DNA of 8,194 nt from an uncultured Rhodospirillaceae bacterium (GTDB taxonomy: Bacteria > Pseudomonadota > Alphaproteobacteria > Rhodospirillales > UBA2165): the NCBI GenBank assembly GCA_913041095.1, contig CAJWIB010000106.1:1-8194 (forward strand), written 5' to 3'. The notes under the pieces are model-generated. The model was not told where the DNA came from and searched no databases. It worked only from the letters and a program-made list of their open reading frames with translations. Below, piece after piece: positions 1 through 5,848 of this stretch (its first letter is position 1; every line of letters begins with the position of its first letter). The translations under genes were made by a program, and so were the position numbers.

Positions 1-2
1 AA

Positions 3-407
3 AAACCGGAAGCCGCTGATGATGCGGCTATCGCCAAATTGCTAATCGCCTTTAAAGAAGAACTCGGAGATGCTGTTAAGGATGTACGCGCCTCCGATCG
101 TCTGACCGATAGTGCGGTCTGCCTGGTTGCCGGTGAAGGTGATATGGATTTACATCTCGAGCGCATGCTCAAAAGCCAGGGGCATATGGATGTGCCGACC
201 AGTGCCCGGGTGCTCGAAATTAATTCGACCCACGATCTAATCAAGCAGCTATCCGGCCTGACAGATGATTTGACCAGAAAAGAAGACCTTCAGAACATGG
301 CGCATCTGTTGCTCGATCAGGCACGTATTATCGAAGGTGAAGCAGTCAGCGATCCGATCGCCTTTTCAAAACGCCTCAATAGCACTTTGGCGAAAGGTTT
401 GGTTTAA
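3..407 (+). CDS. htpG: Chaperone HtpG (Hsp90 family), C-terminal part, 5' end outside window
   Basis: The open frame enters from the left edge and ends at TAA 405-407, giving about 134 C-terminal residues. HtpG is the cytosolic ATP-dependent bacterial Hsp90 homodimer that helps fold client proteins under stress. The recognisable part is the C-terminal dimerisation domain: the stretch VRASDRLTDSAVCLVAGEGD is the family's conserved SDRLTDSPxCLV block. It is followed by a helical LHLERMLK segment, the VLEIN.TH strand-turn, and a closing helix with DQARIIEGE. The N-terminal ATPase and middle domains lie outside the window. The gene converges on the leftward thioesterase gene with only 22 bases between stop codons. 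Identification is confident. It appears to be a housekeeping gene bordering the accessory region, not part of the catabolic cluster. Confidence 0.93.
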   Translation, partial: KPEAADDAAIAKLLIAFKEELGDAVKDVRASDRLTDSAVCLVAGEGDMDLHLERMLKSQGHMDVPTSARVLEINSTHDLIKQLSGLTDDLTRKEDLQNMAHLLLDQARIIEGEAVSDPIAFSKRLNSTLAKGLV

Positions 408-413
408 GAGCTG

Positions 414-440
414 GTGGGGTAGAACTAACCTACTCCCCAC
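414..440. terminator. Possible bidirectional terminator between convergent genes
   Basis: GTGGGG (414-419) pairs with CCCCAC (435-440). An inner TAG (420-422) can pair with CTA (430-432), leaving a two-base CT bulge and a loop at 423-429. The hairpin sits exactly where htpG and the leftward thioesterase gene converge and overlaps the thioesterase stop codon. Neither strand shows a clear T-run after it, so intrinsic termination is an inference from position and stem strength. Confidence 0.4.
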
Positions 441-849
441 TCAACAGGGCGCGGACTTCAGCCGGCACCGGTTCGGCGCGGAAGCCTTGCGGCGCGTCGG
501 CATCACGTGCGCCCCAGACGCGTTTTTCTGTGCCTTCGACATGGATCGCATCACCCAATTTTACGTCATGGCGAAGTACCCAAACCTTATCTCCCCATTC
601 GACGACTTGACTTTCAATGACGATCTCATCCTCCATGCGGAGCGACTTAATAAACTTCGCTGACGCATCAACCAGCGGCAATCCAACAATATTATAATTT
701 ATCCAAATCTCATTCCACGGCAGGCCAACCTCAATGAACATGTTTTGAGTTGCTCGATCGAACCATTGGAAAAAGTTCGGATAGAAAACGATTTGCGTAT
801 TATCGCAATCGCTGAACATGACGGTGTAATTGTATTTGAATATTTTCAT
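430..849 (-). CDS. Acyl-CoA thioesterase, 4-hydroxybenzoyl-CoA thioesterase-like (hotdog fold)
   Basis: This 139-residue protein has the length of single-domain hotdog thioesterases. The N-terminal block SDCDNTQIVFYPNFFQWFDR (13-32) matches the classic FGDCDPAGIVWYPNYHRWLD motif of Pseudomonas 4-hydroxybenzoyl-CoA thioesterase. The second Asp of DCD (D16) corresponds to the catalytic Asp17. NIVGLPLV (53-60) and a central VEWGDKVW strand also match that family. It would hydrolyse an acyl- or aroyl-CoA in the cytoplasm; the substrate cannot be read from sequence, but the family and neighbours favour an aromatic acyl group. It lies 85 bases downstream of a paralogue on the same strand, so the two are probably co-transcribed. 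No clear Shine-Dalgarno precedes the ATG at 849, so translation may be weak. Confidence 0.85.
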   Translation of the reverse strand: MKIFKYNYTVMFSDCDNTQIVFYPNFFQWFDRATQNMFIEVGLPWNEIWINYNIVGLPLVDASAKFIKSLRMEDEIVIESQVVEWGDKVWVLRHDVKLGDAIHVEGTEKRVWGARDADAPQGFRAEPVPAEVRALLSGE

Positions 850-934
850 CTGATTGAAATCTGATTACCGGTCTCTGGAGGGGTAGGCGACACCCTTTTA
901 TAGGCGATCACATGATCCCAAGCCAAGAATTATA

Positions 935-1348
935 TTAGTTAAATCGCCGCTTAACTTCTTCCGGCACCGGCGCTGCTTTAATACCGCCAGGGGAAGTTTC
1001 ATCTTTAATGACCCAGGCGCGCAACTCCTGACCCTCAGCGATGACATCACCCTCTCTGGTAATTTGATGTTTGACCAAAAACGTCTTATTCGACCACTCT
1101 TCGATCCAGGTTTCTATTTCCAGCACATCATTAATCCGGGCGGGCCGGCTGAATCTCGACGTCGCTTCGACAATCGGAATACCGTCGATTAAGTAATCTC
1201 CAAATAATTTGCCAAATCCCAGCCCGGCATCTTTGAACAAGCGCTCACAATTGCGGTCAAACCATTGAAAATAATGGGGGTAATTGACAATACATTGAGG
1301 ATCGCAATCGCCGGTCGAGACAACTCTGCTATGGCGGACTTTAAGCAT
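935..1348 (-). CDS. Acyl-CoA thioesterase, second 4-hydroxybenzoyl-CoA thioesterase-like paralogue
   Basis: A 137-residue hotdog-fold thioesterase. The motif GDCDPQCIVNYPHYFQWFDR (13-32) carries the catalytic Asp at D16 and is slightly closer to the Pseudomonas 4-hydroxybenzoyl-CoA thioesterase consensus than its neighbour, having GDCDP. Other family marks are LIDGIPIVEATSRF (about 53-66) and the IEEWSNKTF strand. By eye it shares about a third of its residues with the 430-849 gene, so this is an old tandem duplication. It is the promoter-proximal gene of the leftward pair and faces away from the crotonase-SDR operon. Only a weak AGG lies about 11 bases before the ATG. Likely role: releasing free aromatic acid or CoA from a pathway intermediate, perhaps to prevent CoA trapping. 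That role is inferred from family and context. Confidence 0.85.
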   Translation of the reverse strand: MLKVRHSRVVSTGDCDPQCIVNYPHYFQWFDRNCERLFKDAGLGFGKLFGDYLIDGIPIVEATSRFSRPARINDVLEIETWIEEWSNKTFLVKHQITREGDVIAEGQELRAWVIKDETSPGGIKAAPVPEEVKRRFN

Positions 1349-1373
1349 TTTAATTTCTACCTAAGAATTTAAT

Positions 1374-1423
1374 TCTGATCAGAGTGTAGATGGATAGAGT
1401 ATCCGTACATTGATCAATATCAA
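1374..1423. promoter_or_regulatory. Cluster of short dyads upstream of the thioesterase pair
   Basis: TCTGATCAGA at 1374-1383 is a perfect 10-base palindrome 26 bases upstream of the thioesterase ATG. TTGAT-CAAT-ATCAA at 1410-1423 is a 5-4-5 inverted repeat that contains a second TGATCA. They lie where a leftward promoter and its operator would be expected. TGATCA-type hexamers occur elsewhere in this AT-rich window by chance, so an operator role is only a suggestion. Confidence 0.25.
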
Positions 1424-1528
1424 AGTATTCAGTTTGGTGAGGCTTAATATATTTGATTAACTAGATTTAAGCAGCCTGGAATTCTTGATTTTAGCAAAAA
1501 ACTAATCACCATTGGAAAGAGGAAATTC

Positions 1529-1687
1529 ATGCCATTAAGTGGAAAAACTGTCGTCGTGACCGGCGGCGCGTCCAGCATTGGCAAAGCAACTGTTGAACGT
1601 TTGGCGACGGATGGTGCCGCGGTCGTCTGTGCCAATATCGACAGCGATCTCGGCGAGGTAATGGTAACCGAAGCCAGCCATGGGTGA
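1529..1687 (+). pseudogene. N-terminal remnant of an SDR-family dehydrogenase
   Basis: An ATG at 1529, preceded by a good AGAGGAAA ribosome site, opens a 52-codon frame ending at TGA 1685-1687. Its start, MPLSGKTVVVTGGASSIGKA, is the first beta strand and nucleotide-binding turn of a short-chain dehydrogenase. TGGASSIG stands where TGGASGIG is usual, so one motif glycine has become serine. The following AAVVCANID fits the second strand with its NAD-selecting Asp. A full SDR is about 250 residues; the NNAG motif and the Ser-Tyr-Lys active site are missing and are not visible downstream. It therefore looks like a deletion remnant. It is not a copy of the intact SDR at 2686, whose N-terminus differs. 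It lies within the 496-base gap between the divergent operons. Confidence 0.75.
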
Positions 1688-1717
1688 TTAACGGGATTGA
1701 TTAAGACATCAACTTAA

Positions 1718-1746
1718 TTGACCGAGGTCATCAGTTACTTTAGACT
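1718..1746 (+). promoter_or_regulatory. Sigma70-like promoter with overlapping dyad, upstream of crotonase-SDR operon
   Basis: TTGACC (1718-1723) and TAGACT (1741-1746) are separated by exactly 17 bases, matching the -35 and -10 consensus at 5/6 and 4/6 positions. The -35 box overlaps a perfect 5-2-5 inverted repeat, TGACC-GA-GGTCA (1719-1730), where a regulator could block or recruit polymerase. Transcription would start near 1753 and give a leader of about 90 bases before the crotonase ATG. The promoter lies just after the SDR stub, so the stub need not be transcribed with the operon. Confidence 0.45.
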
Positions 1747-1844
1747 TAAACTATTAGACATCCGAACATTAGCGCCATCTCTCGGCGCCAGCGTAAAATA
1801 GTACGGATGCAATTCATCTCGAGAGGATTAACAGAGGAACTACG

Positions 1845-2663
1845 ATGTACAAACTCAAAGCTGCAGATATTAAACCTGAACATTTTGCCTGGTCGGTGGA
1901 AGACAATGTCGCCACCATTACCCTCAATCGGCCGGAACGCAAAAATCCACTGACATTTGAGAGCTACGCTGAATTACGCGATACCTTTCACAAACTTCAA
2001 TGGGTTGAAGATGTCAAAGTCGTAGTGATCACTGGTGAAGGCGGTAACTTTTGCTCCGGCGGTGATGTCCACGAAATTATCGGTCCGCTGACCAAAATGG
2101 ATATGGATGGGTTGTTGACCTTTACCCACATGACCGGCGATCTGGTCAAATCTATGCGCAAATGCCCACAACCCATCATTTCTGCGATCGACGGTATATG
2201 TGCCGGTGCCGGTGCTATCATAGCAATGGCGTCGGATTTGCGTTATGGCACACCGGAAAGCATGATTGGCTTTCTGTTTACCCGGGTTGGTCTCGCTGGC
2301 TGTGATATGGGCGCCTGCGCTATGCTGCCGCGTATTATCGGCCACGGTCGCGCCTCCGAGCTGCTTTATACTGGCCGCATGATGACTTCCGAAGAAGCCG
2401 CAAATTGGGGTTTCTATAATGGTGTTGCTGAGCCTGACGAAGTATTGGAAGTCGCGACCAACCAGGCCAAGCGCCTCGCTAAAGGACCAACTTTTGCCCA
2501 TGCGATGACCAAAAAGACCCTTCACCAGGAGTGGAATATGGGCATCGACGAAGCCATCGAGGCGGAAGCACAGGCGCAGGCAATTTGCATGCAGACCCAA
2601 GACTTTAAGCGTGCGTATCATGCCTTTGTCGCCAAAGAAAAACCCGTATTTGAAGGCAATTAG
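1845..2663 (+). CDS. Crotonase-superfamily protein (annotatable as enoyl-CoA hydratase family), atypical active site
   Basis: A 272-residue cytosolic crotonase-fold protein of usual length. Family marks are [13 protein letters not shown] (25-37), the first oxyanion-hole block NFCSGGDV (68-75), the second block [10 protein letters not shown] (116-125), and LPRIIG (161-166) followed by the LLYTGR helix. The two catalytic glutamates of rat enoyl-CoA hydratase (E144 in GGGCE, E164 in FGQPE) align with I125 and F145. Plain hydratase chemistry is therefore doubtful. The segment [20 protein letters not shown] replaces the usual PEVxLGxxPGAGG. From memory, close relatives with this signature sit in anthranilate/salicylyl-CoA-type aromatic clusters beside an SDR and thioesterases; I hold that moderately. 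GAGGA lies 6 bases before the ATG. The SDR gene follows after 22 bases with its own strong ribosome site, so the two form an operon. A ring-cleavage, isomerase or lyase role on an aryl-CoA derivative is inference. Confidence 0.85.
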   Translation: MYKLKAADIKPEHFAWSVEDNVATITLNRPERKNPLTFESYAELRDTFHKLQWVEDVKVVVITGEGGNFCSGGDVHEIIGPLTKMDMDGLLTFTHMTGDLVKSMRKCPQPIISAIDGICAGAGAIIAMASDLRYGTPESMIGFLFTRVGLAGCDMGACAMLPRIIGHGRASELLYTGRMMTSEEAANWGFYNGVAEPDEVLEVATNQAKRLAKGPTFAHAMTKKTLHQEWNMGIDEAIEAEAQAQAICMQTQDFKRAYHAFVAKEKPVFEGN

Positions 2664-2685
2664 GTAATTTAGAGGAGGGACATCA

Positions 2686-3447
2686 ATGACAAAATTGAAT
2701 GATAAAGTCGCCATTGTGACCGGGTCGGCTCAAGGTATTGGTGCGACTTACGCTAAAGCTCTCGCAGCCGAAGGGGCGAAGGTTGTGCTCACCGATGTGC
2801 TAGACTGCGCCCCTGCCGCCGCCGAGATTGCCGCGCAATATCAAGGTGCTGAAACCCTTGTCTTTTCCACTGATGTCAGCGATGAAAAAACGACGCAATC
2901 GATGGTCGATCAGACCGTCGAACGCTTTGGTCGCCTCGATATCTTGGTTAACAACGCGGCTATATTCGGCACGATTGTTCCCAGACCATTTGAAGATATC
3001 GAAGTCGAAGACTGGGACAAATTAATGGCGGTAAATGTCAAGGGCCCATGGCTCTGCACCAAGGCGGCCACGCCAGTCATGCGCCATCAAGGTTACGGTA
3101 AAATTATCAATATTGCGTCCGGAACTTTGTTCAAGGGCGCTCCGAACCTCTTACACTACGTCTCTTCAAAAGGCGCTATATTGGCAATGACCCGGTCAAT
3201 GTCCCGGGAACTCGGTGACGATGGAATTTGCGTTAATACAATAGCACCCGGGTTGACGATGAGCGAAAATGTGCTGAATTCCGAAAAACATTTGGAATAC
3301 CGGGATGTCAATGCTGCATCACGTGCCCTGAAACGCTATCAGACGCCAGATGACCTAATCGGCGCCTTAGTGTTTCTGGCCTCGGAAGATAGTGATTTTA
3401 TCACCGGACAATGTTTGGTTGTTGATGGCGGCTCGGTAAACAACTAG
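2686..3447 (+). CDS. SDR-family NAD(P)-dependent oxidoreductase
   Basis: A 253-residue classical short-chain dehydrogenase of normal length. In order: nucleotide-binding TGSAQGIG (12-19); acidic D37 at the end of strand 2, which favours NAD over NADP; NNAA (89-92); the conserved Asn in VNVKG (117); the catalytic triad S145, Y158 and K162 in IASG and YVSSK; the PG turn (188-189); and the C-terminal ITGQCLVVDGG. All catalytic residues are present. The ATG has a strong AGGAGG 7 bases upstream (2673-2678) and lies 22 bases after the crotonase stop, so the pair is one operon. It probably oxidises a hydroxyacyl-CoA or alicyclic hydroxyl made in the same pathway. The substrate is not determinable from sequence. 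Confidence 0.9.
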   Translation: MTKLNDKVAIVTGSAQGIGATYAKALAAEGAKVVLTDVLDCAPAAAEIAAQYQGAETLVFSTDVSDEKTTQSMVDQTVERFGRLDILVNNAAIFGTIVPRPFEDIEVEDWDKLMAVNVKGPWLCTKAATPVMRHQGYGKIINIASGTLFKGAPNLLHYVSSKGAILAMTRSMSRELGDDGICVNTIAPGLTMSENVLNSEKHLEYRDVNAASRALKRYQTPDDLIGALVFLASEDSDFITGQCLVVDGGSVNN

Positions 3448-3564
3448 CCGTTTAAATTATTTCCTAATTCCGCTGAGTTTATTAAAAAGGGGATTGACGA
3501 AAATTCCGAATCGGGATGAACTATTCATAGTTTCGTTCTTTTGGGCGGCAGATAGGAGGTAGAG

Positions 3565-3897
3565 ATGTCTGATCAGAGCGACTTTGATGAAAAACGGCGG
3601 CACAAGCGGCTTAAAGCACCCAATAGCGTCAAAGCAAAAATTAATGATGAAGAAATTGGAGCGACGCTGCAGGAGGTATCTGTTGGTGGTGCGGCTCTTG
3701 ATTTGCAACATAACGTTAAAACAGATGATCCGATTGAATTGATGATTGATGACGTCGGTGAATTAAGCGCTACAGTATCCAGGTCCTTGGATGATGGTGT
3801 AGCCGTACGTGTCATGGATATCGATGATGACGAGGAAGAAATGCTGCTGGCTGATCTTGAGCGCATCGATCTCAATATCAGAAACGAAGATTTTTAG
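3565..3897 (+). CDS. PilZ-domain protein, likely c-di-GMP receptor
   Basis: A 110-residue, strongly acidic, soluble single-domain protein. The N-terminal RRHKR (11-15) supplies the RxxxR half of the PilZ c-di-GMP site. EVSVGGAAL (37-45) supplies the second half, normally D/NxSxxG, with Glu replacing the first Asp/Asn. The remaining beta strands (IELMIDD, GELSATVSRS, GVAVRVMD) fit a PilZ barrel, and the C-terminus is an acidic helix rich in D and E. A strong TAGGAGG lies just before the ATG. It probably links the second messenger c-di-GMP to motility, surface or enzyme control. Being single-domain, it must act on a partner that cannot be identified here. It stands alone, 117 bases after the SDR and 79 before the GST fragment. 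The Asp-to-Glu change could weaken binding. Confidence 0.8.
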   Translation: MSDQSDFDEKRRHKRLKAPNSVKAKINDEEIGATLQEVSVGGAALDLQHNVKTDDPIELMIDDVGELSATVSRSLDDGVAVRVMDIDDDEEEMLLADLERIDLNIRNEDF

Positions 3898-3946
3898 ATT
3901 GACGATTTTAAATTGATGATGTGACAGACAGAACTAAATCCGATAT

Positions 3947-3970
3947 TAGTTCCCGGCCAGAAGGGAACTA
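3947..3970 (+). promoter_or_regulatory. Perfect 8-bp hairpin covering the GST ribosome site
   Basis: TAGTTCCC (3947-3954) pairs perfectly with GGGAACTA (3963-3970) around an 8-base loop. The 3' arm contains GGGAA of the only plausible Shine-Dalgarno (AAGGGAA, 3961-3967) for the ATG at 3977. As RNA it could hide the ribosome site; as DNA it could be an operator. A terminator for the upstream PilZ gene is less likely because no T-run follows. Confidence 0.4.
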
Positions 3971-3976
3971 TATTTC

Positions 3977-4312
3977 ATGCTTGAGCTCTACAATACGCCG
4001 CATTCGACCTGCAGCCAGAAAGTTCGCATTTACCTAGCAGAAAAAAATCTAGAATGGACAGACCAACAGGTCAATCTGGCAACCAAAGAACACCTCTCTC
4101 CAAAATATCCCAAAATCAATCCCAATGGCGTCGTACCAACGTTTATCCACAATGGCACAATAATCCCCGATTCAAGCGTTATCTGTGAATATATTGATGA
4201 GGTTTTTCCAGAATCCGCTTTGACCCCGGCAGAGTCCGCTCAAAAGGTAGCTATGCGGACCTGGCTGCGCTTTATCGAAGAAGTACCGACCGTCGCGGTG
4301 CCGACCTGTTAG
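3977..4312 (+). pseudogene. Glutathione S-transferase, truncated after the N-terminal domain
   Basis: This 111-codon frame encodes an intact thioredoxin-fold GST N-terminal domain. It begins MLELYNTPHSTCSQKVRIYL, with the Ser/Cys region that would activate glutathione around residues 10-13. NGVVPTFIHNG (50-60) holds the cis-Pro at P54, and PDSSVICEYIDEVFP (64-78) holds the glutathione-contacting acidic-Ser pair. The first helix of the C-terminal domain starts at VAMRTWLRFIEEVPT, then TAG 4310-4312 ends the frame. GSTs are normally 200 or more residues, so the substrate-binding helical domain is missing. I saw no continuation in the other two forward frames near the break. It is probably inactive as a GST, though a glutathione-binding stub could still fold. 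A new ORF with its own ribosome site begins 17 bases after the stop. Confidence 0.8.
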
Positions 4313-4329
4313 CTAAATTGGAGACAACA

Positions 4330-4671
4330 ATGACCAATATTTCTAATATTTCTGGCTTGATTGGAGAGCTGAAAGAAAATTACGACGTTGAATATTGGGG
4401 GTCCTTGCTGGATGAGTTTGATCAACGGTTGGCCGAACTTCATAAGAATGTCGATGGGGTTAAATACACCGAATGGGGTTTAGTCGCGCTCAAAGCTATT
4501 CAAGGCGACCAAGAAGCCAAAAATATGATGGGTGACATTCTGGAGCCCGGTAGTGATATTAAAAAAATTATCGATGAAATAGCTCTGCTTTATCTGGTGC
4601 AACCGGTCCTACGCCACTATCTCTTTCGTGCCTCTAACCGGGCTCAGGAAATGGGTCCGCCGAGCCAATAA
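4330..4671 (+). CDS. Hypothetical protein, 113 residues, family not recognised
   Basis: I do not recognise this protein. The ATG at 4330 is preferred because GGAG lies about 6 bases upstream; an in-frame TTG at 4318 lies before that site. It is soluble-looking, with no signal peptide or membrane segment, and is mostly helical and acidic in its first half (YWGSLLDEFDQRLAELHKN, 22-40). A hydrophobic helix at about 80-99 (IIDEIALLYLVQPVLRHYLF) is followed by a basic then Pro-rich tail ending GPPSQ. It starts 17 bases after the truncated GST stop and may be translated from the same message. Whether it is a native small gene or was joined to the GST by a deletion cannot be decided here. No function is proposed. 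Confidence 0.55.
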   Translation: MTNISNISGLIGELKENYDVEYWGSLLDEFDQRLAELHKNVDGVKYTEWGLVALKAIQGDQEAKNMMGDILEPGSDIKKIIDEIALLYLVQPVLRHYLFRASNRAQEMGPPSQ

Positions 4672-4741
4672 TTTTTTTTACGACATTTTATCTACCAAGA
4701 TCTTTTTGAGAAATTATTGTAACTAATGTAAAAAAGTTTAG

Positions 4742-5104
4742 ATCCTGAATAAAATATGGGCCAAAGCAGAAAGTTATCTTAACGCTAAAAAACCCAAAAG
4801 AGCCAAGCCACTTTTAAAACAACTATATGGCATTGCACCTCATGAACCGGCAGTAACTTTTAATTTTGGCGCTTGTCTCTATGAGATAGGTAACAATTTG
4901 GAAGCCCACTCTTACATCAAGAAAGTTGCCGACCAGGCTCCTCAACAACCAAATATTTTGATGCTTCTTTTAGTACCACTTGATAATCGCGCGTGTTTTC
5001 TTAATGGCGATCAAAAGCTTATTTTCTTCCACTTTAATGCATTAATTTGTAACAAATTTATTCAACTATTTGGAAAAATCGGCAGAAATCTGACCCAATT
5101 CTGA
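4742..5104 (+). pseudogene. TPR-repeat protein fragment, no start codon
   Basis: After an in-frame TAG at 4739-4741 the frame is open to TGA at 5102-5104. Its first part contains two TPR-like helix pairs: WAKAESYLNAKKPKRAKPLL, then a second unit reading TFNFGACLYEIGNNLEAHSY with A/G-x3-Y/L spacing and IAPHEP/QAPQQP linkers. There is no ATG or GTG at its head, and the first in-frame start is a TTG at 4898 inside the second repeat. Homology-like pattern fades near 4985, where the translation becomes F/N-rich and unlike a TPR. This looks like an internal slice of a larger tetratricopeptide protein. Its 3' end overlaps the tail of the opposite-strand hydratase by 39 bases. TPRs mediate protein contacts; the original protein cannot be named. 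Confidence 0.6.
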
Positions 5105-5848
5105 ATTTTGCATAACAATTTGATCATTTGGTGACAGCCATTGGCACTCAACCATGCTACCCAAAAGAACAAATTCCCCGGCTTTCAATTGACGTCCAAG
5201 ATCATTCAGATTGTTTGCCAGCCAAGCCAAGGCATTCAGTGGGTGACCCATGATATCAGCCCCCTGTCCACTGCCAACTTCTTCGCCGTTGACAATAGTA
5301 CGCCCAACCAATCCGGCTAAATCAATGTTTTGCCAATCAGCTACCTCAGGTCCTAAGACACAGGCGCTTTGGAAAAAATCATCAACGATCATACTTTCCG
5401 TCGTCAAAGTTCTGAAATCAGCGTAGCGGTCGTCCACGATTTCCATGGCCGCCCGGCAACTTTGAATAGCTGAACGGATATTCTGACTATCGTAGTGCTG
5501 TGATTTAGGCGGCAAATCCTGACCGAGAGTCACGGCAATTTCACATTCAACACCGACGTGATTGAAATTTGCGTAAAGTCCCTCCAAATGGTCAAAATGT
5601 ACGGAGTGCTCCATTACGCCGCCCGAGCACGGATGATCAATCGACATAAATTTTTGCATTATTGGTGTCGTACACCCGATTTTCCAGCCGACGTGCTTAC
5701 CTAATCCAGCTTTTGTCAAGCCGCTGTGCAATTCAAATTGCAGTTGGTAGGCTTCGGCTTCATCCTGCGGTTGCTCGTTTGGCACAAAGCCTGGCCAGGG
5801 TCCCGGGCGCAATCGATTTTCGATGAGGGGGCGAAGACTATCCCGCAC
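5066..5848 (-). CDS. 2-keto-4-pentenoate hydratase family protein (MhpD/TesE/DmpE/HpaH-like)
   Basis: A 260-residue cytosolic enzyme of typical length for the hydratase/4-oxalocrotonate decarboxylase branch of the fumarylacetoacetase superfamily. Motifs: VGWKIG (53-58) with the conserved Lys; GVECEIAV (99-106) with E101 and E103, plus E136 in AMEIVDDR, together forming the Mg2+/Mn2+ ligand set seen in MhpD (E106, E108, E139); GHPLNALAWLAN (201-212); and the late GSM turn (230-232). These enzymes hydrate 2-hydroxypenta-2,4-dienoate, or decarboxylate 4-oxalocrotonate, in meta-cleavage of catechols. Sequence alone does not separate the two. The start is GTG at 5848, with GGAG 10 bases upstream and 11 bases of overlap with the receiver gene, so translation is probably coupled. 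No aldolase or aldehyde dehydrogenase partner accompanies it here. Confidence 0.88.
   Translation of the reverse strand: MRDSLRPLIENRLRPGPWPGFVPNEQPQDEAEAYQLQFELHSGLTKAGLGKHVGWKIGCTTPIMQKFMSIDHPCSGGVMEHSVHFDHLEGLYANFNHVGVECEIAVTLGQDLPPKSQHYDSQNIRSAIQSCRAAMEIVDDRYADFRTLTTESMIVDDFFQSACVLGPEVADWQNIDLAGLVGRTIVNGEEVGSGQGADIMGHPLNALAWLANNLNDLGRQLKAGEFVLLGSMVECQWLSPNDQIVMQNSELGQISADFSK

Noticed and set aside
337..663. 108-codon plus-strand frame
   Set aside because: It overlaps the end of htpG in another frame and runs antisense to a thioesterase; composition looks like a shadow.
906..917. GATCA-CA-TGATC dyad between the thioesterase genes
   Set aside because: Short, and similar GATC palindromes occur inside coding sequence (for example near 3568), so chance is a sufficient explanation.
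1444..1635. 63-codon minus-strand frame
   Set aside because: It overlaps the SDR remnant antisense, and the plus-strand translation has a clear Rossmann motif.
1786..1802. GCGCC/GGCGC hairpin-like sequence before the crotonase gene
   Set aside because: Only a 5-bp stem with no T-run, so not supportable as a terminator or riboswitch.
1974..2714. 246-codon open frame on the minus strand
   Set aside because: It is antisense to the well-supported crotonase gene, has no recognisable domain, and its length follows from codon bias of the gene on the other strand.
3457..3875. Minus-strand frames across the PilZ gene
   Set aside because: Low-complexity Ser-rich translation arising from the complement of Asp-rich codons; the plus strand has PilZ motifs and a strong ribosome site.
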